From positions 62,001 through 126,000 of the forward strand of contig NZ_JANAFB010000003.1 in NCBI RefSeq assembly GCF_024199905.1: 64,000 nt of DNA, read 5' to 3'. The notes beneath the pieces were generated by a model that saw only the letters and a program-made list of their open reading frames with translations, did not search any database and was not told the DNA's origin. This document shows positions 15,789 to 24,556 of the stretch, piece by piece. Within the stretch, counting starts at the first letter, position 1. Every line of letters starts with the position of its first letter. Origin of the DNA: Rothia santali (lineage in GTDB: Bacteria; Actinomycetota; Actinomycetes; Actinomycetales; Micrococcaceae). Made by a program: the position numbers and the translations under genes.

Positions 15789-16448
15789 TCAGCTCTGCTC
15801 GATGGAGGAACCGGAGACCTGCATCTGGAGGCGGGCACTCTGGCCGTTCAGCGCATTGTCGTTCTCGCTGGTGGGAAGCCACACGTCGAAGGTGATGGAG
15901 CTCTCCTCATAAGGAGCGAGCTCCGTCAGCTCCACGGCCTTCTGCAGCTGGGTGAAGGACAGGTTGTCGTGGACCCGGCCGTCCGGATCGCTGATCTTGA
16001 AGCGCAGCGTGTCGCGGAAGAGCTGGCTCTGGCTGCCGCGGTCGTTGAGGTTGACCCCCAGCGTCGAGCCGAACTTCGCGGAGTCGTTGCGGACCGGGAT
16101 GGTGACGGTCCGCGGCTCGCCGCCGGGCATGATCGAGTCGGCGCCGGGCAGGTTGACGGGAACACCCGCGGGGTCGTCGGCCTCCTGCCACCCCTCGATG
16201 AACTCGCCCTTCTCGTCCGTGGCCCCCACCTGGAGGTTGTAGGCCTTGGTCCCGTCCCCTGTCCCCGGACCGATCCCGCCGTCGCCGCTGGCGTAGTTGC
16301 CGATGTTCAGGTAGGCGTTGTCCAGGAATGCCGCGGCGGTGATCAGGGCGCCGACGCCGGCGAGGGAGCCCCAGGCCAGAATCGCCTTGCGGCGGTCCCG
16401 ACGCTTCGCGGCGCGGTCCTCGGGGGACATTGTCTCAGTAGTGGTCAT
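15789..16448 (-). CDS. alternate-signal (SipW-dependent, TasA-like) exported protein
   Basis: 219 residues. A charged cytoplasmic leader (MTTTETMSPEDRAAKRRDRRK) precedes the hydrophobic stretch AILAWGSLAGVGALITAAAF and the sequence LDNAYLNIGNY, the arrangement of alternate-type signal peptides cleaved by SipW-like peptidases. The mature part is beta-rich and acidic, without cysteines (EPRTVTIPVRNDSAKFGSTLGVNLNDRGSQ, LAPYEESSITFDVWLP). GGGAG lies before the ATG. It is first in the cluster, followed by a terminator-like hairpin, as expected for the major subunit of a surface structure. TasA-like function is inference. Confidence 0.8.
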   Translation of the reverse strand: MTTTETMSPEDRAAKRRDRRKAILAWGSLAGVGALITAAAFLDNAYLNIGNYASGDGGIGPGTGDGTKAYNLQVGATDEKGEFIEGWQEADDPAGVPVNLPGADSIMPGGEPRTVTIPVRNDSAKFGSTLGVNLNDRGSQSQLFRDTLRFKISDPDGRVHDNLSFTQLQKAVELTELAPYEESSITFDVWLPTSENDNALNGQSARLQMQVSGSSIEQS

Positions 16449-16555
16449 TCTTTTCTCCCATAGTGACTAACTCACGCTTTCGCCACCCCGCGGTTGAACG
16501 GGGCGGAAGCGATGATGCCAGGCTAGGAAAAAAGTCGAGGGGGTGATTTTAATGC

Positions 16556-16576
16556 CGTTCGTTGACATTTCGAACG
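16556..16576. promoter_or_regulatory. inverted repeat, candidate LuxR-type operator
   Basis: CGTTCG-N9-CGAACG in the 153-bp space between the LuxR-type regulator and the first exported-protein gene, about 110 bases before that gene's start. Placement suits autologous control, but the match to a known operator is untested. Confidence 0.4.
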
Positions 16577-16601
16577 CGAGGTGTCAGGGGTCATATCGCG
16601 C

Positions 16602-18077
16602 CTAGATGAAACCGATTCTCTCGGCCGCCAACCGAAGCTCGTCGCGGCTTCTGACACCGAGTTTTCGGTACAGCATCCGCTGGTGCGTCTTCAGGGTGTT
16701 GAAGGATATGTACAGGTCATCTGCGATGTCGCGGCGGTTCGTATCGCTGCACAGGGCGGGCAGCAGCTCCGCCCCCCGCCGCGTCAGCCGGGGCCTGACC
16801 GCCTCGGCGTCCTCGAACTGGGGCCACCCGGGCACCGAGACCTCCGCGAAGCGGCGCACGCGCTGGGTGAACGCCTCCATCTCACCCTCCCTCAGCCCGC
16901 CGGACCGCTCGAGCCCCTCCGCCAGCAGCGCGGCCGCGCCCTCCGGACGGCCGCACCGCAGCGCCGCCTCCGTGCCCAGGGCGCACCGCCGCAGCTCCGT
17001 GCGCCGCAGCAGGCGCGTGTCCCCGCGCAGGGCCACCGCGTCCCGGAACGCCTCCTCGGCGCGCCCGGCGGCCAGCGCCGCCCGGGTGCGCACCAGACGC
17101 GTCAGGAAGAACTGAGGGTCCGCCTCCTCCAGGATCGACTCCGCCTCCTCGACCCGGCCGTCTTGGAGGGCGAAGGACGCCAGCGCGACCGGGAAGGCGC
17201 TGCGCGGGAACCCGTCGCCCCGCCGCGCCTCCGGCACCTGCCGCTCCAGCTCGGTCAGCCGCGCGCGGAACAGCTCCTCTCCCCCGGTGCTCCGGCACGC
17301 CCGCCAGAGGGCGTAGACGTAGAAGGGCCACATCATGCCGAGCGAGGCGATGCGGGCGGTGGGCAGGCGCTCGACGAGGACCCCCGGGCGCTCCGCGTCG
17401 TCGAGGATGCTCCGGGTGAACCGCGTGTCCAGGTCGATCCGGTCCTCGACCCAGCTCTTGGTCCGCCCCGAGTACCCCGAGGCGTTCAGCTTGAGCCGGG
17501 CCAGCTCGTCGTCGCCGAAGAGCACGTGGATCAGCGCGGACTTGACCAGGGAGTCGCGGCCGTACATCGCCATGCGGCGCGGCGGCTCGGCGGCCTGCAC
17601 GGCCCCGAAGCACTCCAGCGCCGCGGACAGGTCACCGCCCAGCATGTTGGTGACGCCGGCCTCGTAGGAGCACGTCGCCTTCCAGACCGCGGGATCGATG
17701 CCCTCCGGCCGCCCCATGATCAGGTCCCGCGCCGCGCGCCCCTTCTCCATGGCCGCGCGCGGGTGGCTGCGGCGCTGGTCGATCAGCTCGCGGGCCTGGG
17801 CCCAGACGCCCCGGTCCAGCTGATCCTCCTCGAGCCGGGAGCAGCCGAAGGGACCCACGCCCCGCGAACCTCCCCCGCCCGAGACGCCGAACACGTACCG
17901 CACCACCTCGGAGGTGGCCGCCCGCTCCCGCGGCAGCGTCTCCAGCAGGCGGCGCATGCGCCAGGGCCGGATGGCGTGCCATGACTCCAGGGGACGCCGC
18001 TCCACCAGGTCGAGCAGCGCGTCCCCGTCCCCCGCCCAGATGGCCTTCTTCAGATCCAGCAATGTCGTCGCAACCAT
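16602..18077 (-). CDS. LuxR-type regulator with helical N-terminal domain
   Basis: 491 residues from ATG 18075-18077. The C-terminal ~65 residues are a LuxR/GerE helix-turn-helix (RLTRRGAELLPALCSDTNRRDIADDLYISFNTLKTHQRMLYRKLGVRSRDELRLAAERIGFI). The rest is Ala/Leu/Arg-rich and helical, like the TPR-type part of LAL regulators, but I find no Walker A, so an ATPase domain is absent. It is transcribed in the same direction as, and directly upstream of, the exported-protein/SipW cluster and is the best candidate for its regulator. No ribosome-binding site is clear; a GTG at 18111-18113 is an alternative start. Confidence 0.85.
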   Translation of the reverse strand: MVATTLLDLKKAIWAGDGDALLDLVERRPLESWHAIRPWRMRRLLETLPRERAATSEVVRYVFGVSGGGGSRGVGPFGCSRLEEDQLDRGVWAQARELIDQRRSHPRAAMEKGRAARDLIMGRPEGIDPAVWKATCSYEAGVTNMLGGDLSAALECFGAVQAAEPPRRMAMYGRDSLVKSALIHVLFGDDELARLKLNASGYSGRTKSWVEDRIDLDTRFTRSILDDAERPGVLVERLPTARIASLGMMWPFYVYALWRACRSTGGEELFRARLTELERQVPEARRGDGFPRSAFPVALASFALQDGRVEEAESILEEADPQFFLTRLVRTRAALAAGRAEEAFRDAVALRGDTRLLRRTELRRCALGTEAALRCGRPEGAAALLAEGLERSGGLREGEMEAFTQRVRRFAEVSVPGWPQFEDAEAVRPRLTRRGAELLPALCSDTNRRDIADDLYISFNTLKTHQRMLYRKLGVRSRDELRLAAERIGFI

Positions 18078-18397
18078 GAGCACATGATGTACCCGGACGC
18101 GGAAGGGGCCCACGAATTGTCAACCAGCGGCGCGTCCGCACCCCGCCAGCCGGCCAACGCCGGGTCACACTCGGGTCATTTCACAGAGGATTCGCTGATC
18201 AGAAACCACATGAAAGGTCCGCCACAGGGTATTCGGCCCGGGTGAGATCCCGGCGGCATTACGCTTCTCCGAGCGCATGCGGAGAGTAAATGTGCTATAA
18301 ATCACCACGATTTGACGCGTTCGGCGCTTAAATCCCCGATCGTGACGCGACGATGAACGCCACCGGAGCGGACCCGGCTGTGCGATCATCATGACTC

Positions 18398-18796
18398 ATG
18401 AACAGCGCATGGGACGTCGTCGGGGTGGTCGCGGAGACCCTCTCCTGGATCGGCCTCGGCATCGGGCTGCTGCTCGCCGTCGCCGCGCTCCTGCTGCGCC
18501 TCTACGACGGGAGCTGGAAGCCCGCGACCATCGTCATCCTCGAGGCGGAGCGGGGACCGGTGGCGCGGTGGATCCTCGACGACGGCATCCACGAGCGCCC
18601 CTTGACCGCCGCGGAGGCGCACGCGCTCGGCTCAGCGGAGGTGCACCACGCCTACGTGAGCACCCGCGACTCCGGGTGGATGCGCCTGCACCGCACCGCC
18701 TCGTCGCTGCACGTCATGCCCCGGCTCGCCCTGATCTTCCTGGGGGTCGGCGCGCTCGGGTGGCTGGTCTCGTTCGTCCAGACCCTGGCGGACTGA
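18398..18796 (+). CDS. two-helix membrane protein of unknown function
   Basis: 132 residues: an N-terminal helix (~10-33, VVAETLSWIGLGIGLLLAVAALLLRLY), a soluble middle (TIVILEAERGPVARWILDDGIHERPLTAAEAHAL...VHHAYVSTRDSGWMRLH) and a C-terminal helix (~110-127). The middle looks like a small beta domain, but I recognise no family. It starts at ATG 18398 without a strong ribosome-binding site. The ~280 bases upstream (18114-18397) have lower GC and hold the promoters of this gene and of the divergent LuxR gene. Confidence 0.75.
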   Translation: MNSAWDVVGVVAETLSWIGLGIGLLLAVAALLLRLYDGSWKPATIVILEAERGPVARWILDDGIHERPLTAAEAHALGSAEVHHAYVSTRDSGWMRLHRTASSLHVMPRLALIFLGVGALGWLVSFVQTLAD

Positions 18797-18987
18797 GCCG
18801 CCCGGGCGCGCGGACGTGCGCGCCTCCGGACGGCGTCTGCGGCCAGCCGTGCCGCGACATGCCCGGCGCCCCTGGCCGACGCGGTGCACCGCGGCCGACC
18901 AGGGCATCGCGCCGGGCCAGGCCACCGCGGCCGGGGCACGGGGCCCGACCAGGACGCCGCGGCCGGCCGGGGCGCGGGACCCTCGGC

Positions 18988-19819
18988 CTATTCGAAGGGT
19001 TGCCCCGAAGCCCCACTGGGACCCGAGCTCCCCGAGCTGCCCCAGGTCCGTGCCGCCGAGCAGCCCTCGGCGTCCACGCCCTCGGCGAGCTGCCCGACGT
19101 CGGCGATCTCCTCGGGGTCTCGAAGCCCTGGATGCCCTCCAGGAGCGGGCCGGCCGCCGCGCTCAGCACCGCGCCTCTGGCCACCGCCGCGAGCAGGCCG
19201 CCGCCCACCGCTCCGATCCCGACGCCGGCCGCGGCCGCCCCCAGCCCCCGGCCGCGTCCGCCGCCGGTCGAGCCCCCGCCCAGCACCCGCTGGATCAGCC
19301 CCGGCTTCATCACCTCGGCGCGCGTGGCCGAGCGGGCGAGGTCCTCCGGGCGGGAGGAGGCCGGCCGCTCGGAGGCGGGGAACTCCGCGTCGAACCGCGA
19401 GCGCACCTCGTCGCGCTGCTCGGGCGAGAGGCGACCGAAGGCGTCCCGGTTGACCTGCTCCAGCTGCTCCGGCGGGGCGGTGCGGGTCAGGTACTCGTAG
19501 CGGGCCACGGCCATCTCCTCCTCGGGTGTCCCCGCCGGCCGGAGCCCGCGCTGCCGGCGCGCCCCGCGCCCGATGCCGGGCGCTGATCCGGCCCGCGGCC
19601 GAAGCGCGCGTCGCCCGTCGGGACGGCCCGTCCGTTCGACGGACGCGCCCCTCCCTGGTCCGTGGGAGCCGTCTTCTCCTGGACCTTCTGCGCCACCGTG
19701 TGGGCGATCGCGCGCCAGTCCCGGCCGCCTCCGGAGGACGACCGGTTACTGTCGCCTCGGCCGGATCGGGACGACGCGGCGTCGGCGATGGTCTTGAAGA
19801 TCTTGGACATGCTGCTCAT
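18988..19819 (-). pseudogene. conserved actinobacterial Gly/Ala-rich protein, broken by frameshifts
   Basis: Reads as one conserved protein only across frames. It starts at ATG 19817-19819 (MSSMSKIFKTIADAASSRSGRGD...DWRAIAHTVAQKVQEKT), changes frame near 19530 to MAVARYEYLTRTAPPEQLEQVNRDAFGRLSPEQRDEVRSRFDAEFP, continues through GRGLGAAAAGVGIGAVGGGLLAAVARGAVLSAAAGPLLEGIQGFETP, changes near 19115 to EEIADVGQLAEGVDAEG, and again near 19070 to LLGGTDLGQLGELGSQWGFG. Each change equals one missing base. The AGGAGG before the internal ATG is only two bases away, too close to be a real start. I recall similar actinobacterial proteins (N-terminal MSK, central ARYDYLLRTA..QLEQVHREAF) but no known function. 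Confidence 0.68.
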
Positions 19820-20122
19820 GGGCGGAGCCTTTCCGTAGTAGAGCGGGCGAATACCTCCACTGTGTTCCGTGCCGCTGGGAAATGTCCGGGGGCGACCAGG
19901 GAAAACCGTTGGGGTTTCGCTGACCGCGTGAGGCCCTGTCAGCGCCCCGCGTTCGCTCACTAGGGTGGTGAGACACACCACCCCGCCCGCCTGGCGGACC
20001 CGGGCGCGGCCCACGGGAGCCGACGACGCCCCGGGCACGGCCCACGGGAACCGAGGGCACCTCGGGCGGGCGGTCCGGCACGGAGGGGAGCCTCCGCGCA
20101 TCACACCCAGGGAGGCAAGAGT
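19820..20122. other. spacer between divergent genes
   Basis: About 300 bases upstream of both flanking genes. Visible: TAGGGT at 19961-19966 (possible -10 for the hydrolase), and a perfect 7-bp inverted repeat GGTGGTG/CACCACC (19964-19970, 19976-19982) overlapping it, a possible operator. No gene seen. Confidence 0.45.
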
Positions 20123-20944
20123 ATGACGTACATCGCCACAGCCGACGGACACAACCTGCACGTCGAGGACCACGGTGGGGACGGCCGACCCGTCGTGCTC
20201 ATCCACGGCTGGCCCCTCTCCGGGGCGTCCTGGACGCACCAGGTCTCCCCGCTCCTCGCCGCGGGCCACCGCCCCATCACCTACGACCGCCGCGGCTTCG
20301 GCCACAGCGACAAGCCGGAGACCGGATACGACTACGACACCCTCGCCGAGGACCTCCGGGCCGTGCTCGAGGGCCTGGACCTGAGGGACGTCACGCTGGT
20401 CGGCTTCTCGATGGGCGGCGGCGAGGTCGCCCGGTACGTCGCGCGCCACGGCACCGAGCGGCTGCGCGGCGTCGTGTTCGCCGCGGCCGTGCCGCCCTAC
20501 CTGGAGCAGACGCCGGACAACCCGGACGGACCCCTCCCCCGCGAGCAGGCCCAGGAGATGGAGCGCGGGCTGCGGGAGGACCGCGAGGCCTTCTTCGACG
20601 ACTTCGCCACGGGGTTCTTCACCGCGGGCGAGGAGCTCGCGGTGGACGAGGAGACCCGGCAGGAGGCGATCGCGCTGGCACGGCAGTCGGGGCACGCGGC
20701 GGCCCTGGGCTGCCTCGAGGCCTTCGCGACCACCGACTTCCGCGGCGACCTCCCGGCGATCGACGTGCCGACCCTCGTCCTCCACGGGGACTCCGACGGC
20801 ACCGTGCCCTTCGAGGGATCCGGCCAGCGGACCCACGACGCCGTCCGCGGCAGCCGGCTGCACATCATCGAGGGCGGGCCGCACGGAATCAACGCGAGTC
20901 ACCCCGAGGAGTTCAACCGCGCGCTGCTGGATTTCCTGGGCTGA
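20123..20944 (+). CDS. alpha/beta hydrolase (non-haem haloperoxidase-like)
   Basis: 273-residue alpha/beta hydrolase. The oxyanion region VVLIHGWPLSGASW, nucleophile S96-centred GFSMGGGEVARYVARHG, acid in LVLHGDSDGTVPFE and histidine in IIEGGPHGINASHPEEFN complete the catalytic triad. The overall pattern matches the cofactor-free chloroperoxidase/esterase subgroup. Physiological substrate unknown. GGAGG precedes the ATG at good spacing. Confidence 0.93.
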   Translation: MTYIATADGHNLHVEDHGGDGRPVVLIHGWPLSGASWTHQVSPLLAAGHRPITYDRRGFGHSDKPETGYDYDTLAEDLRAVLEGLDLRDVTLVGFSMGGGEVARYVARHGTERLRGVVFAAAVPPYLEQTPDNPDGPLPREQAQEMERGLREDREAFFDDFATGFFTAGEELAVDEETRQEAIALARQSGHAAALGCLEAFATTDFRGDLPAIDVPTLVLHGDSDGTVPFEGSGQRTHDAVRGSRLHIIEGGPHGINASHPEEFNRALLDFLG

Positions 20945-20987
20945 TGGCCGCCGGCTGGCGCGCCGCGGCGCGGAGAGGGCGGGCGGG

Positions 20988-22407
20988 ATGACCGCGGTCG
21001 CCGTGGTGGGCTCCGGCCCCAACGGGCTGACGGCGGCCTGCCGGCTGGCCCGCGCCGGGCTGGACGTGACCGTCTACGAGCGGGCGGACCGGCCGGGCGG
21101 GGCGTGCCGCTCCGAGCCCGCGCTCGGCGAGGGACCGTGGTCGACCTCGGGGCCGCCGCGCACCCCTTCGGCGTCGCGAGCCCCGCGTTCGCCGCCCTGG
21201 GCTTGGAGGACCGCGGCCTGGAGTGGCTGCACCCCGAGCTCCCCTCGCCCACCCGCTGCCCGGCCGGCCGGCCGCCCTGCTGCGGCGCGACGCCGAGGCC
21301 ACGGCCCGCGGACTGGGCCCGGACGGCCGCGCCTGGAGGTCGGTGCACACGCCGCTGCTCGGCTCCCCCGCCGCCGTCCCGCGCAACGTCATGGGGCCGC
21401 TCCTGCGCTGGCCCCGCGACCCGGCGGTCATGGCCCGCTTCGGCGCCCGGGCCGTGTGGAGCGCCTCCGCGCTGGCCCGGGCGTGCTTCCGCGGGGACGA
21501 GGCGCGCGCGCTGTTCACCGGCTCCGCCCTCCACGCGGTGATGCCCCCCTCGCACCCGCTCACCGCCGCCTTCGGGACCGTCTTCGGGGCGCTGGGCATG
21601 ACCAGCGGGTGGCCCGTGGCCCGCGGCGGCTCGCAGGCGATCGTGGACGCCCTCGTGCGCGTCCTGACGGAGGCCGGGGGGAGGATCCGCTGCGGCGTCG
21701 AGGTCGCCGACTTGCGGGACCTCCCGGCGCACGACGTCGCGGTGCTCGACGTCGTACCCTCCGGCCTCCTGGCCCTGGGCGGCACCGACCTGCCCGAGGG
21801 GTACGCGCGGCGGCTCCGGAGGTGGCGCCACGGGCCCGCGGTGCACAAGGTCGACTTCCTGCTCGACGGCCCCGTGCCGTGGGCGGACCCCCGGGTGGGC
21901 ACGGCCGGCACGGTGCACGTGGGCGGCGGGCCGGAGGAGCTGGGCGCGGCCGAGGACGCCGTGCGGCGCGGCTCGCTGCCCCAGCGGCCCTTCGTGATGG
22001 TCACCCAGCAGCAGGCGGCCGACCCCTCCCGCTGCGCGCTGCCCGGCCGGCACGTGCTGTGGACCTACGCGCACGTGCCCCACGGCTGCTCCCGCGACGT
22101 CCGGCCGCTGATCGAGGCGCAGATCGAGCGCTTCGCCCCCGGGTTCCGCGACCGCGTCCTCACGGCCCGCGACGAGCCCCCCGCGGCCCTCGAGCGCTGG
22201 AACCCCAACCTGGTGGGCGGGGACATCGGCGGCGGCTCCCTCGGCGGCCTCCAGCAGGTCTTCCGGCCGACGCCGTCCCTGCAGCCCTACCGCGCCGGGC
22301 GCAGGGGACTGTACCTCTGCTCGTCCTCGACGCCGCCCGGGGGCGGTGCGCACGGGATGGGCGGGTGGAACGCGGCCGGGGTGGCGCTGCGCGACCTGGG
22401 GGCCTGA
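20988..22407 (+). pseudogene. FAD-dependent oxidoreductase (phytoene-desaturase-like), frameshifted
   Basis: Begins with the FAD-binding Rossmann motif MTAVAVVGSGPNGLTAACRLARAGLDVTVYERADRPGGACRSE. It continues in the next frame near 21135 (TVVDLGAAAHPFGVASPAFAALGLEDRGLEWLHPEL) and in the third frame from about 21250 to 22407 (SVHTPLLGSPAAVPRNVMGPLLRWPRDP...MPPSHPLTAAFGTVFGALGMTSGWPVARGGSQAIVDALVRVL...YLCSSSTPPGGGAHGMGGWNAAGVALRDLGA). Both shifts equal one missing base in G/C runs. Repaired, it is a ~473-residue NAD(P)/FAD amine-oxidase-like protein. Substrate not predictable; no carotenoid genes are nearby. Confidence 0.85.
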
Positions 22408-22540
22408 CGGTGGGCCAAAGGGTGATTTACCTCACCTTGTGAACAACTGGCAACACTAGAAGTGGATCTGACTAGGCCAAATAACATGCCGTCGAGCCCC
22501 GTGAGACCTTCTGGCAAGTTTTTTCGATGCGATCTCCACG

Positions 22541-22559
22541 TAAGGGTAGCCAAACCTCA
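22541..22559. promoter_or_regulatory. DtxR/IdeR-type iron box
   Basis: TAAGGGTAGCCAAACCTCA matches the 19-bp consensus TTAGGTTAGSCTAACCTAA at 15 positions by hand count, including the central TAGCC and the ACCT half-site. No iron-uptake gene is adjacent on either strand. Confidence 0.55.
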
Positions 22560-22691
22560 CGGCATTAGGTTATGTTTTTATTACCGAATAGCCGGGAGGC
22601 AGCTCGGGACGGATGCGGAAGGACTCTACCGCGACCGCCACGGGACGGCGCCTCCAGTGTGAAGATCTTCTTCCTGTGTGTGTGATGCAAA

Positions 22692-22721
22692 GGATGGGCC
22701 CCGGAAATCCGGGGCCCATCC
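22692..22721 (+). terminator. strong intrinsic terminator
   Basis: Perfect 14-bp stem (22692-22705, 22708-22721) with an AA loop, followed by GCCTTTAAG. It ends the AT-rich stretch and is about 285 bases beyond the oxidoreductase stop. Confidence 0.8.
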
Positions 22722-22790
22722 GCCTTTAAGCACACCGTCGTCCGGGGCGGCACCTCGGTCTCAGGTCCCCGACGGCGCGCAGCGCCGGAG

Positions 22791-22877
22791 CCAGGCCCGG
22801 CGGGCGCCTCAGCCCGGGGCCAGGCCCGGCAGGCGCCTCAGCCCGGGGCCAGGCCCCTCGGGCGCCTCAGCCTGGCT
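22791..22877. repeat. 29-bp tandem repeat, three copies
   Basis: Units 22791-22819, 22820-22848 and 22849-22877 share the pattern CCAGGCCC-N5-GGCGCCTCAGCC. The last copy reaches the stop codon of the CYTH-CHAD gene, so the array lies immediately downstream of that gene. Confidence 0.82.
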
Positions 22878-24513
22878 AGGCCCCCACGGCGCGCAGCCCG
22901 GCCTCCAGGCGCCGCTCGTGCGCCTCGACCGCGCGGCCCAGGAGGATCCCGACCGCGAGCCGGCCGGCGCCCCGCCGCTGGAGCACCCGGGCGGCGTGCT
23001 CGAGCCAGGCCTGCGCCGCGCCCGCGTCCATGAGCCGACCCAGGACCGACTGCGTCGAGGCTGCCTCCGCACGCAGCGCCGCCACGGCGGTCGCGCGCTT
23101 CTGGGACATGACGCCCGTGGCCTCGAGCGCCTCGGCGGCGTACCGCAGGCTCTTCGCGGCCTTCCGCACCTCGTGCAGGCGCCGCAGGACCTTGCGGCCC
23201 GCCGCGCCGTCGTCGCCGGCCCCGGAGTGCAGGCCGAGCGCCGCGACGGACCCCGCGGAGACCTCGTCTCCCCCCGCCTTCCGCCAGGCCGTGAGCGCCT
23301 TGCCGCGGCGGCGTCGCACCCTGCCCTCCAGCTCCTCCACCATGCGGCGGCCCAGCTTGCGCGGCGAGGCGTCGGCGACCGAGCGGCGCAGCCGGGCGCC
23401 CGCGCGAGCGACGAGGGCCTCCACCGTGCGCCGGTGCCCCGCGGAGTCGAGGTGCGCGACGGCGCGACGGTGGGCGGCCCGGATCTCCTCCGCCAGCAGC
23501 TCCTCGAGCTCGCGGCGCGCGGCGCGGGTCAGTCCCGGCCAGGCGGCCTGCTCCTCGAGCTGCTCGCGGATCACCTCGAGGTCGCGCTCCTCCCCCAGCG
23601 CGAGGCCCGCCGCGCGGAGGCCCGCCACGATCTCCTCGCACAGGGAGCGCGGCATCGAGCCGCGCAGGCCCCGCAGGATGCTGCGGACGGCGCGCAGGCG
23701 GATGCGGAGCTGGTGGACGGCGTCGACGGCGTCGGCCCGCACGGCCACATCCAGCACCGGCAGCTCCTCCAGGTGCGGGAGCAGTAGCGCCGTCACCAGG
23801 TCCGCGCCGCTGCGGGGGCGGGATGCCCGGCCCGTGGACGCGCCCGCGGACGGGACGGCGCCGCGGCCGCCCTGGATCCCGGCCGCCTCGTCGAAGTCCG
23901 CGTCCTGGCCCAGGGCGCGGGCGATCTTGGCGACTGAGGTCGACGGCGTCGCCCCGGCCGCCCTCAGCGCGTCGTCGAGCACCGAGAACGCGTGGTCGCC
24001 CACCTGGGCGCCGAGCTCCGCGTCGGCGAGCTCCACCTCCCACTCCCGCCACGCGCGTTCGATGCCGGTGGAGTGGTCGAGCGAGCGGACCCGGTCGTCG
24101 CACACCTCGACGACGTGCGTCCCGTGCGCGTCGGTCAGCAGCGTCCGACGCCGCTGCGTGGCCAGATGCGCCAGCGGCTCCAGCGGCGCGCCGAGGGTCA
24201 CCCCGCTCACCAGTGCGCGGACCGCGCTGGGCATGCCGGCCCGGTCCTTCAGGAGCGGCACGTGCACCTCGTGCCGGGCGCCGTTCCAGCTGAACTTCAC
24301 GTGCCAGCCCTCGTCGTGGCCGCCGCGGCGGCGGCGCAGGGCCACGCGGCGGCGCAGCAGGTCGCGCGCCTCGGTGTCGTAGTAGGTGGCGTCGAGCTCC
24401 TGGTCCTGGACCTCCGCGACGGTGAGGCCGGGGACGCCCTCGAGGTCGGGCGGCGCGGCGTCGGAGGCGGGCGCCTCGTACTTCGTCTCGATCTCCAGGT
24501 GGCTCTTGCTCAT
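22876..24513 (-). CDS. CYTH-CHAD domain protein
   Basis: 545 residues from ATG 24511-24513, behind GGAGGA. Residues ~5-205 form the CYTH triphosphate tunnel (EIETKYE at 7-13; YYDTEARDLLRRRVALRRRRGGHDEGWHVKF; WEVELADAELG). Residues ~245-530 form the CHAD helical bundle with its conserved histidines and basic residues (DAVHQLRIRLRAVRSILRGL, LHEVRKAAKSLRYAAEAL). CHAD domains bind polyphosphate, and CYTH domains hydrolyse triphosphate compounds, so a role in polyphosphate or nucleotide metabolism is expected. Length is normal. Confidence 0.93.
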   Translation of the reverse strand: MSKSHLEIETKYEAPASDAAPPDLEGVPGLTVAEVQDQELDATYYDTEARDLLRRRVALRRRRGGHDEGWHVKFSWNGARHEVHVPLLKDRAGMPSAVRALVSGVTLGAPLEPLAHLATQRRRTLLTDAHGTHVVEVCDDRVRSLDHSTGIERAWREWEVELADAELGAQVGDHAFSVLDDALRAAGATPSTSVAKIARALGQDADFDEAAGIQGGRGAVPSAGASTGRASRPRSGADLVTALLLPHLEELPVLDVAVRADAVDAVHQLRIRLRAVRSILRGLRGSMPRSLCEEIVAGLRAAGLALGEERDLEVIREQLEEQAAWPGLTRAARRELEELLAEEIRAAHRRAVAHLDSAGHRRTVEALVARAGARLRRSVADASPRKLGRRMVEELEGRVRRRRGKALTAWRKAGGDEVSAGSVAALGLHSGAGDDGAAGRKVLRRLHEVRKAAKSLRYAAEALEATGVMSQKRATAVAALRAEAASTQSVLGRLMDAGAAQAWLEHAARVLQRRGAGRLAVGILLGRAVEAHERRLEAGLRAVGA

Positions 24514-24556
24514 GGGTCCTCCGTGGGGCGGCGGGCTCGGTGGGGCGGGCGGCTGC

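Larger units (their letters stand above)
22408..22875. other. gene-free, unusually AT-rich stretch with orphan regulatory elements
   Basis: 470 bases between two convergent genes. From ~22430 to ~22620 the GC content drops well below the surroundings. It contains an iron-box-like palindrome (22541-22559), a partial second box (TTAGGTTATG at 22565), a strong terminator (22692-22721) and a triple 29-bp repeat. Short open frames exist on both strands but have no recognisable product. Confidence 0.6.

Noticed and set aside
11782-18113. Pilus or sortase locus as the explanation of the SipW cluster
   Set aside because: No sortase gene and no LPXTG or LAXTG motif; the one C-terminal anchor has only a sorting-signal-like layout.
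22565-22583. Possible second iron box beginning TTAGGTTA
   Set aside because: Only the left half matches; the right half is T-rich and does not pair.
22462-22662. 66-codon plus-strand frame in the AT-rich gap
   Set aside because: No ribosome-binding site, no recognisable product, and it runs across the iron-box region; more likely non-coding.
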